Positions 26,664-35,650 of a stretch of 64,000 bases of DNA are shown piece by piece. The notes under the pieces are model-generated. The model saw only the letters and a list, made by a program, of their open reading frames with translations, ran no database searches and was not told the DNA's origin. A program made the translations under genes and the position numbers. Numbering within the stretch: the first letter of the stretch is position 1; every line of letters starts with the position of its first letter. The DNA lies in NCBI RefSeq assembly GCF_021390475.1, contig NZ_JAJUWS010000005.1:124001-188000 (forward strand). Reading direction: 5' to 3'. This stretch comes from Streptomyces sp. ST2-7A (GTDB lineage Bacteria > Actinomycetota > Actinomycetes > Streptomycetales > Streptomycetaceae).

Positions 26664-27490
26664 GCGCGATCGTCATGCCCGAACTGCCCGGGAACCCCCT
26701 GGCCAAGCTCGGCTGGGTCCTCGCGGACTCCTGGACACTCACCCTGCGCGGACTGGCTCACTGGGCGCGCAACCCCACCCAGATCCTCGCCGGTCTCGCC
26801 TTCCCGATCCTGATGGTACTGCTCTTCGGGGGCATCTTCGGCAGCGGCATGCAGGTCGAGGGCGGTGGGAACTACATGGAGTTCCTCATGCCCGGCATGT
26901 TCGTCATGGCGATGGCCTTCGGTATCGGCGAGACCATGGCCGGCGTCACCGCCGATGCCTCCAAGGGCGTCACCGACCGGTTCCGCTCCATGCCCATGTC
27001 CGCCGCCTCGGTCGTCATCGGGCAGAGCATCGTCAACATGCTCTACAGCACCGTGGTCCTGCTTGTCCTCATGGGTTGTGGAACCATCGCGGGCTGGGGC
27101 TGGAACGACGGATTCGGACCGGCGCTGGCCGCCTTCGGGCTCCTGCTGCTGCTCCGCTTCGCCCTGCTGTGGGTCGGCATCTACCTCGGCCTGATCATCA
27201 GCACCCCCGAGGCGACCTCCGCCGTCTATACCCTGCTGTTCCCGCTGGGCATCGTCGCCAACACCTTTGTCTCCCCGGAGATGATGCCGGGCTGGCTCGC
27301 GACCATCGCCGAGTGGAACCCGCTGTCATCGACCGCCCATGCCACCCGTGAACTGTTCGGAAACCCCGGGGTCGGCGGAACCTCCTGGATCGCCGAGCAC
27401 GCCATGCTCATGGCCTTCGTCTGGCCACTGGTGATTTTCCTGATGTTCTTCCCACTGGCCGTCCGCAGGTATCGAGCCCTGAGTCGGTAG
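26660..27490 (+). CDS. drrB: Daunorubicin-type exporter permease (DrrB-like)
   Basis: This 276-residue ABC-2 permease has about six membrane segments. The family stretches FLMPGMFVMAMAFGIGETM, GVTDRFRSMPMSAASVVIGQ and MPGWLATIAEWNPLSSTAHA are present. It is translationally coupled to the ATPase. The pair exports a drug as DrrAB does for anthracyclines. A 14-bp hairpin 16 bp downstream ends or attenuates the operon. Confidence 0.93.
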   Translation: MSAIVMPELPGNPLAKLGWVLADSWTLTLRGLAHWARNPTQILAGLAFPILMVLLFGGIFGSGMQVEGGGNYMEFLMPGMFVMAMAFGIGETMAGVTADASKGVTDRFRSMPMSAASVVIGQSIVNMLYSTVVLLVLMGCGTIAGWGWNDGFGPALAAFGLLLLLRFALLWVGIYLGLIISTPEATSAVYTLLFPLGIVANTFVSPEMMPGWLATIAEWNPLSSTAHATRELFGNPGVGGTSWIAEHAMLMAFVWPLVIFLMFFPLAVRRYRALSR

Positions 27491-27505
27491 GCGAAACCCC
27501 GGGCC

Positions 27506-27547
27506 GGGGTGTGAGCCGGTTGGATCCCCCGCGCCGGCTCACACCCC
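27506..27547 (+). terminator. Terminator after drrAB
   Basis: GGGGTGTGAGCCGG and its exact complement form a 14-bp stem with a 14-nt loop, followed by TTGTTA. Confidence 0.82.
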
Positions 27548-27661
27548 TTGTTATCGGGGCCCGTGCCCCGTGGCGTTGCGGACCAATGGTCGAGCGGCGC
27601 CCGAGGCGCCCACGACGCGGTGTCGAGTGCGTCCTGACCGGGTGAACCCAGCGTGCACGGC

Positions 27662-28144
27662 ATGACCGTCTTCGACATCGCCATCGCGGAACTCAACGGC
27701 AGAGAGGACCTGCCGGCCCGGCACCGCGGCCACACCCTGCTCATCGTCAACGTCGCCTCCCAGTGCGCCCTGGCCGGTCAGTGCGCCGGGCTGGAGGAAC
27801 TCACCCAACGCCACCGGGAGGACGGGCTCGCCGTCATCGGGGTGCCCTGCAACCAGTTCGGTGAACAGGAGCCGGGCACCCATGAGGAAATTGCGGCCTT
27901 CTGTTCCGTTCAGCGGATTTCCTTCCCGCTCACGGAGAAGATCGACGTCAACGGAGCGAACCGTCACCCCCTCTACACCGCCCTGACCCCATTCGCCGAC
28001 GCGGAGGGCCACACCGGGGACGTGCGCTGGAACTTCGAGAAGTTCCTCGTCTCGTCCACCGGTGAACCCGCGGGCCGATTCGGCCCCACGGTCGACCCCC
28101 GGGACCCCGAACTGCTGCGGGTCGTTCGCGCGCAGCTTCGGTGA
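27662..28144 (+). CDS. Glutathione-peroxidase-family thiol peroxidase
   Basis: This 160-residue enzyme has the normal length. The motifs are LLIVNVASQCALAGQCAGLE with the catalytic Cys in ASQC, VIGVPCNQFGEQEPG with the active-site Gln, and RWNFEKFLV with the Trp and Asn. The Cys is encoded by TGC, not UGA, so this is a cysteine enzyme that normally uses thioredoxin-like reductants. ATG 27662 is used; GTG 27653 is also possible and neither has a strong ribosome site. Its place inside a drr resistance block suggests detoxification of peroxides made by redox-cycling quinone drugs; that role is inferred. Confidence 0.87.
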   Translation: MTVFDIAIAELNGREDLPARHRGHTLLIVNVASQCALAGQCAGLEELTQRHREDGLAVIGVPCNQFGEQEPGTHEEIAAFCSVQRISFPLTEKIDVNGANRHPLYTALTPFADAEGHTGDVRWNFEKFLVSSTGEPAGRFGPTVDPRDPELLRVVRAQLR

Positions 28145-28179
28145 GCCCCACGAGCCGCACGCCGCAGAGAGGATGATTC

Positions 28180-30465
28180 GTGAACCAGACGCCGATATCC
28201 GAAACCGAAGAGAGCATCCAGGTGGTCGGTGCCCGCGAGAACAACCTGAAGGATGTCTCCCTCGTCATTCCCAAGAACCGCATCACGGTCTTCGTCGGCG
28301 TCTCCGGTTCCGGTAAGTCCTCCCTGGTATTCGACACCGTTGCCGTGGAGGCCCAGCGGCAGCTCAACGCCACCTTCCCCTGGAACATCCGGCATGACCT
28401 CCCCAAGTTCGAACGGCCGCACGTGGACGCCGTCACCAGGCTGACCACCCCCGTGGTGGTCGACCAGCGCCCCCTGGGGGGGAACGCCCGCTCCACCGTC
28501 GGCACCGTCACCGACGTCTACACCGTGATGCGCGTGCTCTTCGCCAATCACGGCAACGACGGCCTCGGCCAGACCTGGCTCTACTCCTTCAACGACCCCA
28601 AGGGCATGTGCCCCGAGTGCGAGGGCCTCGGCCGTGCCAGGTGCCCCAACCCCGAACTGATGATCGACCTCGACAAGTCGATCACCGAGGGGGCCATTCT
28701 CCTGCCCGGTTACACGGTGGGCAGCGCCAACTGGCAGTTCTACGCCAACTACGAGCCCCTCGACGCCGACAGGAAACTCGCGGATTACACCGATGAGGAG
28801 ATGCACACCCTGCTGCACGGCAGCACCGGGACGGTGGAGGTGACCTACCCCAACGGCAACGTACTGGCGCTGCGCTACGAGGGCCTGGTGGACAGCTTCG
28901 TCCGCCGCCACCTCAAGCGGGACTCGGCAGGCATGAGCAAGGCCGTCCGTGACAAGGCGGCCGAGTTCTTCACCGAGGGCGTCTGCCCCACGTGCGATGG
29001 CGCCCGACTCAACCAGAAGGCGCTCGCCACCCGGATCGACGATCACAACATCGCCGACTGGTGCCGGATGCAGGTCAGCGACCTCGTCGGCGTGGTCAGC
29101 GCGCTCCGGGAGCGCCTCGACACCCCACTGGTCACCACCATCATCGAGACGCTGGAACAGATCCAGGCCATCGGCCTCGGCTATCTCACCCTCGACCGAG
29201 CCACCTCCACCCTGTCCGGCGGAGAGGGGCAGCGACTCAAGCTCGTCAATCACCTCGGCAGTGAACTGACCGGCCTGACCTACATCTTCGACGAGCCCAG
29301 CGTCGGCCTGCACCCCCGTGATGTCAGCCGTCTCAACGACCTGCTGCGCGCCCTGCGCGACAAAGGCAACACGGTCCTCGTCGTCGAACACGACCCCGAC
29401 GTCATGGCGGTCGCCGACCACATCGTGGAGATCGGCCCACGGGCCGGCGTGCACGGCGGCACGATCGTCTTCGAGGGCGGCTACCGGGAACTGCGCGAGG
29501 CCGGCACACTCACCGGACAGGGACTGCGCCGGACCGGCGGGATCAAGGAGAATCCCCGCCGGTTCGAGCGGACGATACCGATCCGCGACGCCACGGTGAA
29601 CAACCTGAAGAACGTCTCGGCCGACATCCCGGCCGGTGTCCTCACAGCGGTCACCGGGGTGGCCGGTGCGGGCAAGAGTTCCCTGATCGCCCATGCCTTC
29701 CGCGCTCGGTACCCTGGCGCCGTCTTCGTCGACCAGTCGCCCATCCCCCGTTCCTCCCGTTCCACCCCGGCGAGCTACCTGAAGCTGATGGACCCGATCC
29801 GCAAGCTCTTCGCCAAGGCCAGCGGTGAGAACCCCAGCCTGTTCAGCTTCAACTCCAAGGGCGCCTGCGAGGAGTGCGAGGGCCGCGGCCTGCTCATCAC
29901 CGAGGTCGCCTACATGGACCCGGTCACCACCCACTGCGAGGTTTGTGAGGGCCGCCGGTTCAAGGAGTCGGTACTGCAGCACCGGGTGCGCGGCAAGAAC
30001 ATCGCGGACGTTCTGGAGATGTCCGCCGAGGAGGCGGGGGAGTTCTTCCTCTCGGGCCCGCTGCGGGCCAAGACCGGCGCCCTGAGGGAGACCGGCATCG
30101 GTTATCTCGGCCTCGGCCAGTCGCTGGCGACCCTCTCCGGCGGTGAGCGGCAGCGGCTGAAGCTGGCCGACCGGCTGTCCGGGACGGGCACCGTCTACAT
30201 CCTCGACGAGCCCACGACGGGTCTGCACCTGTCCGACATCGACAACCTCGTCGGCCTTCTGAATCAGCTCGTCGACCGGGGCAACACGGTCGTCGTCATC
30301 GAACACGACCTGGCTGTCATCTCGCAGGTCGACTGGGTCATCGACCTCGGGCCGGAGGGAGGCAACACGGGCGGCGAGATCGTCTTCACCGGCACCCCGG
30401 TCGAACTCGCGTGCACCCCCCACTCTCACACAGGAGAGCACCTGAGGCTCTTCCGGGAGCGGTAG
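28180..30465 (+). CDS. drrC: UvrA-like self-resistance protein (DrrC-like)
   Basis: This 761-residue UvrA paralogue is shorter than housekeeping UvrA (about 950). Two ABC ATPase halves are present, with P-loops GVSGSGKSSL (about residue 45) and GVAGAGKSSL (about 490). The signatures LSGGEGQRLKL and LSGGERQRLKL, and zinc-finger cysteine pairs such as CPECEGLGR and CEVCEGRRF, are also present. The size matches the DrrC class, which binds DNA and removes or excludes intercalated drug. The GTG start has AGAGGA 7 nt upstream. With drrAB it completes a daunorubicin-type resistance set and implies that the lost or distant product acts on DNA. Confidence 0.9.
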   Translation: MNQTPISETEESIQVVGARENNLKDVSLVIPKNRITVFVGVSGSGKSSLVFDTVAVEAQRQLNATFPWNIRHDLPKFERPHVDAVTRLTTPVVVDQRPLGGNARSTVGTVTDVYTVMRVLFANHGNDGLGQTWLYSFNDPKGMCPECEGLGRARCPNPELMIDLDKSITEGAILLPGYTVGSANWQFYANYEPLDADRKLADYTDEEMHTLLHGSTGTVEVTYPNGNVLALRYEGLVDSFVRRHLKRDSAGMSKAVRDKAAEFFTEGVCPTCDGARLNQKALATRIDDHNIADWCRMQVSDLVGVVSALRERLDTPLVTTIIETLEQIQAIGLGYLTLDRATSTLSGGEGQRLKLVNHLGSELTGLTYIFDEPSVGLHPRDVSRLNDLLRALRDKGNTVLVVEHDPDVMAVADHIVEIGPRAGVHGGTIVFEGGYRELREAGTLTGQGLRRTGGIKENPRRFERTIPIRDATVNNLKNVSADIPAGVLTAVTGVAGAGKSSLIAHAFRARYPGAVFVDQSPIPRSSRSTPASYLKLMDPIRKLFAKASGENPSLFSFNSKGACEECEGRGLLITEVAYMDPVTTHCEVCEGRRFKESVLQHRVRGKNIADVLEMSAEEAGEFFLSGPLRAKTGALRETGIGYLGLGQSLATLSGGERQRLKLADRLSGTGTVYILDEPTTGLHLSDIDNLVGLLNQLVDRGNTVVVIEHDLAVISQVDWVIDLGPEGGNTGGEIVFTGTPVELACTPHSHTGEHLRLFRER

Positions 30466-30499
30466 AGGGCCCCGGCCCCGTGCGGGCAACCGGTGGTCA

Positions 30500-30536
30500 C
30501 GGGTCCCTGCGGGCAGAATGTCACCGCAGGGACCCG
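30500..30536 (+). terminator. Terminator after drrC
   Basis: CGGGTCCCTGCGG and its exact complement (13-bp stem, 11-nt loop) lie 35 bp after the drrC stop. Confidence 0.82.
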
Positions 30537-30627
30537 CGGAGTCACGGAGGTCGGGTCTGTAAAACGTTCGGCTCTGGCCCGTAGTCGGTGGTGACGCCGG
30601 GTAGCCGTCCGAAATCATGATCTGGTG

Positions 30628-31400
30628 ATGGATGTCAACTCCCTCATGGTGGCCGTGTTTTCCGGGCTGTCAGCGCTGGTCGCCGAGGACATCGTGGACA
30701 GCGGTGGCGCTGTGGTGTTCACGGCCCGCACCCGGGATGCGGCGCGGTGCCGTGTCCGGTGTGCGGGACGCCGACGGCGAAGGTGCACGGGTATCACCGC
30801 AGGACGGTGACGGACGTGCCGGTCGACGGCCACCAGGCCGTCGTCCATCTACGCGTACGGCGGTTGGTCTGTCCGGTCCCGGGCTGCCGGCGGCAAACCT
30901 TCCGTGAGCAGATTCCCGGACTGCTGGAGCGTCATCAGCGCCGCACGGTGCGGCTTGCCCGGCAGATACCCCGGGTGGCTCGGGAGGTATGCGGCCGGGC
31001 GGCCGCACGCCTCGCCGGCCTGCTGGCCGTGCCCGTTTCCCGCAGTACCGCGTTGCGCCATCTGTGCCATCTGCGGCGCCTGTCGCTGCCCCGGCAGGAG
31101 GTCCCGCGGGTGATCGGCGTGGAGGACTTCGCGCTCAAGCGACATCACCGGTATGCCACCATCCCGACCAACGCAGAGACCGGCGAGCGGATCGACGAGC
31201 GCTTCGTTCCCGACGAGGCCGAGCTGATCTTCGCTCTGGCCCACGACACGGTGTTGCCCGAGCCTCGAGCGCGAACCCCCGCCCACGCCTTCCGGTACTT
31301 CTGGCTGGGGGAGCTCGACGCGGCGGCGTGCATCGGCCTGCCCCGGGTTGAGCAAATCCTCAGGCAGCTCACTCCCGCCCCGGGCGACGCTGCGCGCTCA
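30628..31400 (+). pseudogene. Degenerate ISL3-family transposase
   Basis: ATG 30628 begins MDVNSLMVAVFSGLSALVAE and DSGGAVVFTARTRDAA. The frame then shifts near 30745 into PCPVCGTPTAKVHGYHRRTV and CPVPGCRRQTFREQIPGLL, the paired zinc-finger cysteines of ISL3-type transposases. ALKRHHRYAT and AETGERID (to about 31190) begin the catalytic domain. The remaining DDE region is replaced by unrelated sequence, so it is truncated as well as frameshifted. It marks the right edge of the drr block. 31400-31737 shows nothing recognisable. Confidence 0.7.
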
Positions 31401-31737
31401 TCACCCTTGACCGCCATGGACTCTGGGCCGGGCTTCACACGGTCGAATCGAGCGCCGACCCCGCTCCGCTTCGGCGAACACGTTGGCCCACCCCATGCAC
31501 GAGCTCTGGCCGCGACGGCGTTCCCGGCGGCGCCCCCCGCCGGCCCGGTCACCGGAAACGGCCTGTGCGGACGGGTTCGGAGAGAAACCCCCGCGTTGGT
31601 ACCGCTGTGCCCGGGGCCTGCGCCGCCACTGCTCCCCCTGGCCGCCCGGGGTCGGCTACCAGGCCGTGTGCCTTGCTGTGCAGTGGCCCCGGCCCCGCCA
31701 CGGTGGTTGCCCCTCCCGCCTCACCGGTGGCCGGTCC

Positions 31738-32437
31738 CTACCCAAGGGCCGGCCACCGGCCGTATGTGCGACACCCAGGGACTCGGAGCATCACGCCGTA
31801 TCCGGCCGAGTCGTGGTGTCGGGTCCACTGGTGGATGGCTTCGGTGATGTCGATCGTCGGGTGGCGGTGGTCCTGGTGTTGCCCGGGTCGTTGGTTCATG
31901 TCCTCCGGGCGGTTCGGATCGTCCCGGCCGGTGGGGAGTCCATCGTTGACCGGCGGGGTGTGGGCGGTGCTCAGGGGTGTACTCCACCCATGCCTGCACC
32001 GGGGTGGTGCCGGGCGGGCAGTGGACCCGCACGCTCCAAAAGCCGGTGTGCGGGCCCGAGGTCCCGTAACTGCCGTCGGAACAGGTGACTACGGCCCACC
32101 ACCGGGTGGTGCCGGTGGAGGAACGGGAGACGGAGAAGTACCACTGGTGGCAGTCGAAGTATGCGTTCCCGCAGTGCACGCTGCGGGCGCCGACATCCAG
32201 GGCGTGTGCCCCTCCGGCTGCCGGCGCGGGCAGTTCGATGTCCGCCGGATCCCGACGCACCACTTTTGCCCGCCACGGGGGTACTCCTTGGTGTCCGGGA
32301 GGGGTTCCCAGCCGTCGGCAGCCAGGGTGCGGGTCGCGGCGGCCGGCGACTCCGCCGGGCACGCGGCAGGCACCACCCGCACCATCCGCCCCCGTGTCTC
32401 GTACGGCTTCCTCGGCCACATCGACATCACGGAGCAC
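31738..32437 (-). pseudogene. Remnant of a secreted Cys/Trp-rich protein
   Basis: Two minus-strand frames have strong GC3 bias. From about 32200 one reads VHCGNAYFDCHQWYFSVSRS, WWAVVTCSDGSYGTSGPHTG and VHCPPGTTPVQAWVEYT. Near 31985 coding shifts by one frame to NDGLPTGRDDPNRPEDMNQR and HPTIDITEAIHQWTRHHDSA, then YGVMLRVPG, ending at TAG 31738. The second part resembles the TIDVTxAVxxW end of DNRLRE-type extracellular domains. A probable TTGACA box on this strand (32796-32801) may have been its promoter. No intact start or signal peptide is found. The function is unknown. Confidence 0.4.
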
Positions 32438-33149
32438 CGCTCCGGGCTTCCCACTCGAAGCGACACATCAAGCGAAGGATCCCACCGTGACGAGATCGAG
32501 AACACCGCCCTGCGAAATGGCCGGCGGAGCCGTCGAGAGGGAACCTCACGTCTGTCGGCCTCGGGGTCGCCGAAGACGGACGGTGACGGCGCCGGATGGA
32601 ACTTGAACACGCGAAGACTGCACGCTTTCAGCCGATCCGGTACCGACAGCGGACGACAGAACGGATGATTCCACCCATCAAGGCGTGCGAACCTCATGTT
32701 GAGGGCCGTATTTGTCCCAGGAAGAGGCGGGGCTGATTCTGGCCCGTTTGCGAGTGGCGTTCGTGGAGACTGCCTGAAAATTTGTGTTCTTCTTGTGTCA
32801 AATTGCCAGGCATCGGTGGCCGCCGGCGTCGCTTTGCCTGTCTTTCCGTGCGGGGGTGCCCCTAGCCCTTTCGTCAAGGGGCGGGGCGGTTGTTCTGTCG
32901 TGGTTCATGCGGTTTGGGGGATGGCATGGGGCTGCAAGAAGACGCCGTCGCGGAGCGTCGCGAAGACTATGCGGGTACGGCGGAGGGTGAGACGCGTCAC
33001 GGCCTGCTTGTTCCGTCTTTCCTCGGCCGTCCTGGAGGCCTTCGGCCCCGGCACCGCGATCAGGCGTCGTCGGCCGACCACCGGTGTCCGAGGTCCGCCG
33101 CCGCATGGGAACGGTGGACGGCACGGCCCGCGTTCTGCGAGCCGGCTGC
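32438..33149. other. Intergenic region before the cluster regulator
   Basis: No gene is called. An AT-richer patch at 32770-32806 may contain a leftward promoter (TTGACA on the minus strand). The remaining frames are Arg/Pro-rich. No clear promoter for the SARP gene is visible. Confidence 0.4.
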
Positions 33150-35522
33150 ATGAACTCGCGGGAAGGGGGTCTGCGCTTCCAGGTGCTGGGGTCGGTCGCG
33201 GTGCGTTGTGGGGATTCATCCGCCCGCCTGCCCGGCACCGTGGCACGCCGCGTGCTCACCGTGCTGATGCTGTCTCCCGGAGAAGTGCTCAGCACCCCCC
33301 GCCTCGCCAAGGCGGTCTGGGGCCCGTGGTGCCCGGCGACCGCCTCCAACCAGGTGCGTAAGGCGGTCGCCCAACTCCGCCAGGCGATACCGGGCGCGGG
33401 CGCGCACCTGCTCACCGACGGCCCGAACTACCGGCTGAACGTCGGCGCGACCGAGTCCGACCTGGTGGAGTTCAATCAGCGCCGTCTGCGGGTCCACAGG
33501 CTCGCGGAGGGCGGGGCGGACGAGGCCCAGCTCATCCGGGAGCTGCAGACGGTCCTGTCCCTCTTCCGCGGTCAGGTCGCGGCCGACATCGTCGACGGCG
33601 ACGAGTTGGAGAACGGCCTGATTCGCGCAGCCGCACGGGTGGTGGAAGAGCGGCGGCTCGCGGTCCAGAAGGAACTGATCTCGCTGCGGCTGCGCTCGTC
33701 GCCACCGGCGCTGGTGATAGAGGACCTCCGGGACCTCGTGGCGCAGCACCCGCTCGCGGAGGACCTGCGCGCACAACTCATGCTCGCGCTGTCCCTCTCG
33801 GGCAGGCAGGCCGACGCGCTCGCCGAGTACGCCGAGATACGCACCCTGCTGCGCGACGAACTCGGCATCGACCCCGATCATTCGCTGGCCAAGGTGCACG
33901 AAGCGGTGTTGTGCGGTGAAGCGCTCGCCTACCTGCGGGCCGGAGCCCCGCTCTGCGATTATGAAAAGCCCATGGCCACCAAGCTTGACGCGGGTGGACA
34001 GCATGTGGCGGCACGGGTCCGGAAGGCACGCGTCCGGGCCATCTGCACCCTGCCCCACGGGCTGACCGACTTCGTCGGCCGCCGGGAGGAGACGGACACC
34101 CTGCTGCGGACCGCCAGGGCGGGCTCCCGGGGCCCGGGGCCGCTGCTGATCTGCGTCGACGGCATGGGCGGCATTGGCAAGACGGCTCTCGCCCTGCACG
34201 CGGCCCACCGGCTGGCCCTGGACTGCCCGGACGGCCAGTTCTACGTCGACCTGCACGGATTCAGTCCGTGCGAGCGGCCCCGCGAACCCGCTGAGGTGCT
34301 TCAGGTGCTGCTGGGCTCATTGGGGATCGAGGCGAAGCACATCCCGGCGGACCTGGACAGCCGGGTGGCCATGTGGCGCGCACGGCTGGCCGATTCCAAG
34401 GTGCTGCTGCTGCTCGACAACGCTGCGAGCGAGGCACAGATCGTACCGCTGCTGCCGCCGGGCAACGGTTCCCTCACCTTGATCACCAGCCGTCGTCGCC
34501 TTTACGGCCTCGACGGCACCGAGCCCTGCCCGGTCTCTCGGATGAGCGCGGGCGACTCCCGGGAACTGGTCGAGCGGCTGCTCGGGGGCGAACTGGAGTC
34601 CGAGGCGACGGAACGGCTCGTCGCGTACTGCGGGGGACTACCGCTGGCACTGCGCCTTGCCGCCGCCAAACTGCGCAGCCGCCCTACCTGGACGCTGTCC
34701 CATCTGGTGGAGCGACTGGGCGACGTGCGCCACCGTGCCGCTGAACTCCAGGCGGGCGACCGGAGTGTCCGGTCGGTGCTCCGGCTCTCCTTCGACGCGC
34801 TGACCGAGGCGCAGCGCCACGCCCTGTGCGTGCTGGCACTGGTACCGGACGCGAGCATGGACGTGCACGGGGCGGCCGCCCTGCTCGGCACCGGTCCGGC
34901 CGAAGCCGAGCTGCTGCTGGAGGGTCTGCTCGACGTCAATCTCCTCGAACAGCCCCATATCGGCCGCTACACCCTGCACGGGCTCGTGGCCGGTGTCACG
35001 GCGGGCACGGGGGAGTTCGCGCAGCTCCTGCGCGGCGGGCGGCGCTCCGCGCTCCGTCGGCTGCTCGCCCACCACCTGGCGGTCACCTCCCGAAGCTGCC
35101 TCCTGCTCGGACGGCCGGGCGTCGGGTCCGGTGCCGGACCCGACGCCGTCCCCCACCTCCCCGAGATCAACAGCCGCAAGGAGGCGACGGAGATCTGTGA
35201 GCGGGAGCTGCCCGCGATGGTGGAGATGCTGTGTGTTTCCGGGCACGAGGAGTTCTTCGGTCCGGCCGCGCAGCTCGCGCGCAACCTGCGGTTCGCCCTG
35301 TCGCCGGAGGGCGGAGTCTGCGAGGAGGAGAGGGGTGGGGAGTACGACGGCGGGGCCACCGGTTCCCGGGCGGCCGAGGCGTACCGCATGGCGCTGCTCG
35401 GTCTGGCAGATGCCTGCCGGGACGTCGGCCTGTTGGAGCAGAGCGCGACGTTGACCGCCACGGCGATGGGCTCGGCCGGGGCCCCGGGCATCCGCTCCGG
35501 GGACGGGGAGTGTGTGCCATAG
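33150..35522 (+). CDS. SARP/AfsR-type cluster regulator with NB-ARC ATPase domain
   Basis: The product is about 790 residues. The N-terminal OmpR-like winged helix (LRFQVLGSVAVR, then RRVLTVLMLSPGEVLS) and the bacterial transcriptional activator domain (to about residue 255) are followed by an NB-ARC ATPase. The ATPase has P-loop VDGMGGIGKTALALHAAHRL (about residue 337), Walker B KVLLLLDNA and CGGLPLALRLAAAKL. The C-terminal TPR repeats of full-length AfsR are absent. ATG 33150 is chosen because homology starts there; ATG 33105 is possible and no ribosome site is clear. It is the only regulator in the cluster and probably activates the P450 and NRPS transcripts by binding direct repeats at their promoters. 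Confidence 0.85.
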   Translation: MNSREGGLRFQVLGSVAVRCGDSSARLPGTVARRVLTVLMLSPGEVLSTPRLAKAVWGPWCPATASNQVRKAVAQLRQAIPGAGAHLLTDGPNYRLNVGATESDLVEFNQRRLRVHRLAEGGADEAQLIRELQTVLSLFRGQVAADIVDGDELENGLIRAAARVVEERRLAVQKELISLRLRSSPPALVIEDLRDLVAQHPLAEDLRAQLMLALSLSGRQADALAEYAEIRTLLRDELGIDPDHSLAKVHEAVLCGEALAYLRAGAPLCDYEKPMATKLDAGGQHVAARVRKARVRAICTLPHGLTDFVGRREETDTLLRTARAGSRGPGPLLICVDGMGGIGKTALALHAAHRLALDCPDGQFYVDLHGFSPCERPREPAEVLQVLLGSLGIEAKHIPADLDSRVAMWRARLADSKVLLLLDNAASEAQIVPLLPPGNGSLTLITSRRRLYGLDGTEPCPVSRMSAGDSRELVERLLGGELESEATERLVAYCGGLPLALRLAAAKLRSRPTWTLSHLVERLGDVRHRAAELQAGDRSVRSVLRLSFDALTEAQRHALCVLALVPDASMDVHGAAALLGTGPAEAELLLEGLLDVNLLEQPHIGRYTLHGLVAGVTAGTGEFAQLLRGGRRSALRRLLAHHLAVTSRSCLLLGRPGVGSGAGPDAVPHLPEINSRKEATEICERELPAMVEMLCVSGHEEFFGPAAQLARNLRFALSPEGGVCEEERGGEYDGGATGSRAAEAYRMALLGLADACRDVGLLEQSATLTATAMGSAGAPGIRSGDGECVP

Positions 35523-35650
35523 CCGGGGCTGTCCGGCCCGCGCGGGTGCGGTGCGGCGTCTTCCGGGCCCGCGCAGGCATGGTGGGGCCGCAGGGGCGGC
35601 GGTGCGGTCGGAGGCGTCGGCGCACCCCGCGACCGCGGGATGGGCGGGGG

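Noticed and set aside
27653..28144. Selenocysteine glutathione peroxidase
   Set aside because: The catalytic residue is encoded by TGC and no in-frame TGA is present.
29280..30618. Long minus-strand frames antisense to drrC
   Set aside because: The antisense of a high-GC gene is commonly open. The sense strand has complete UvrA motifs.
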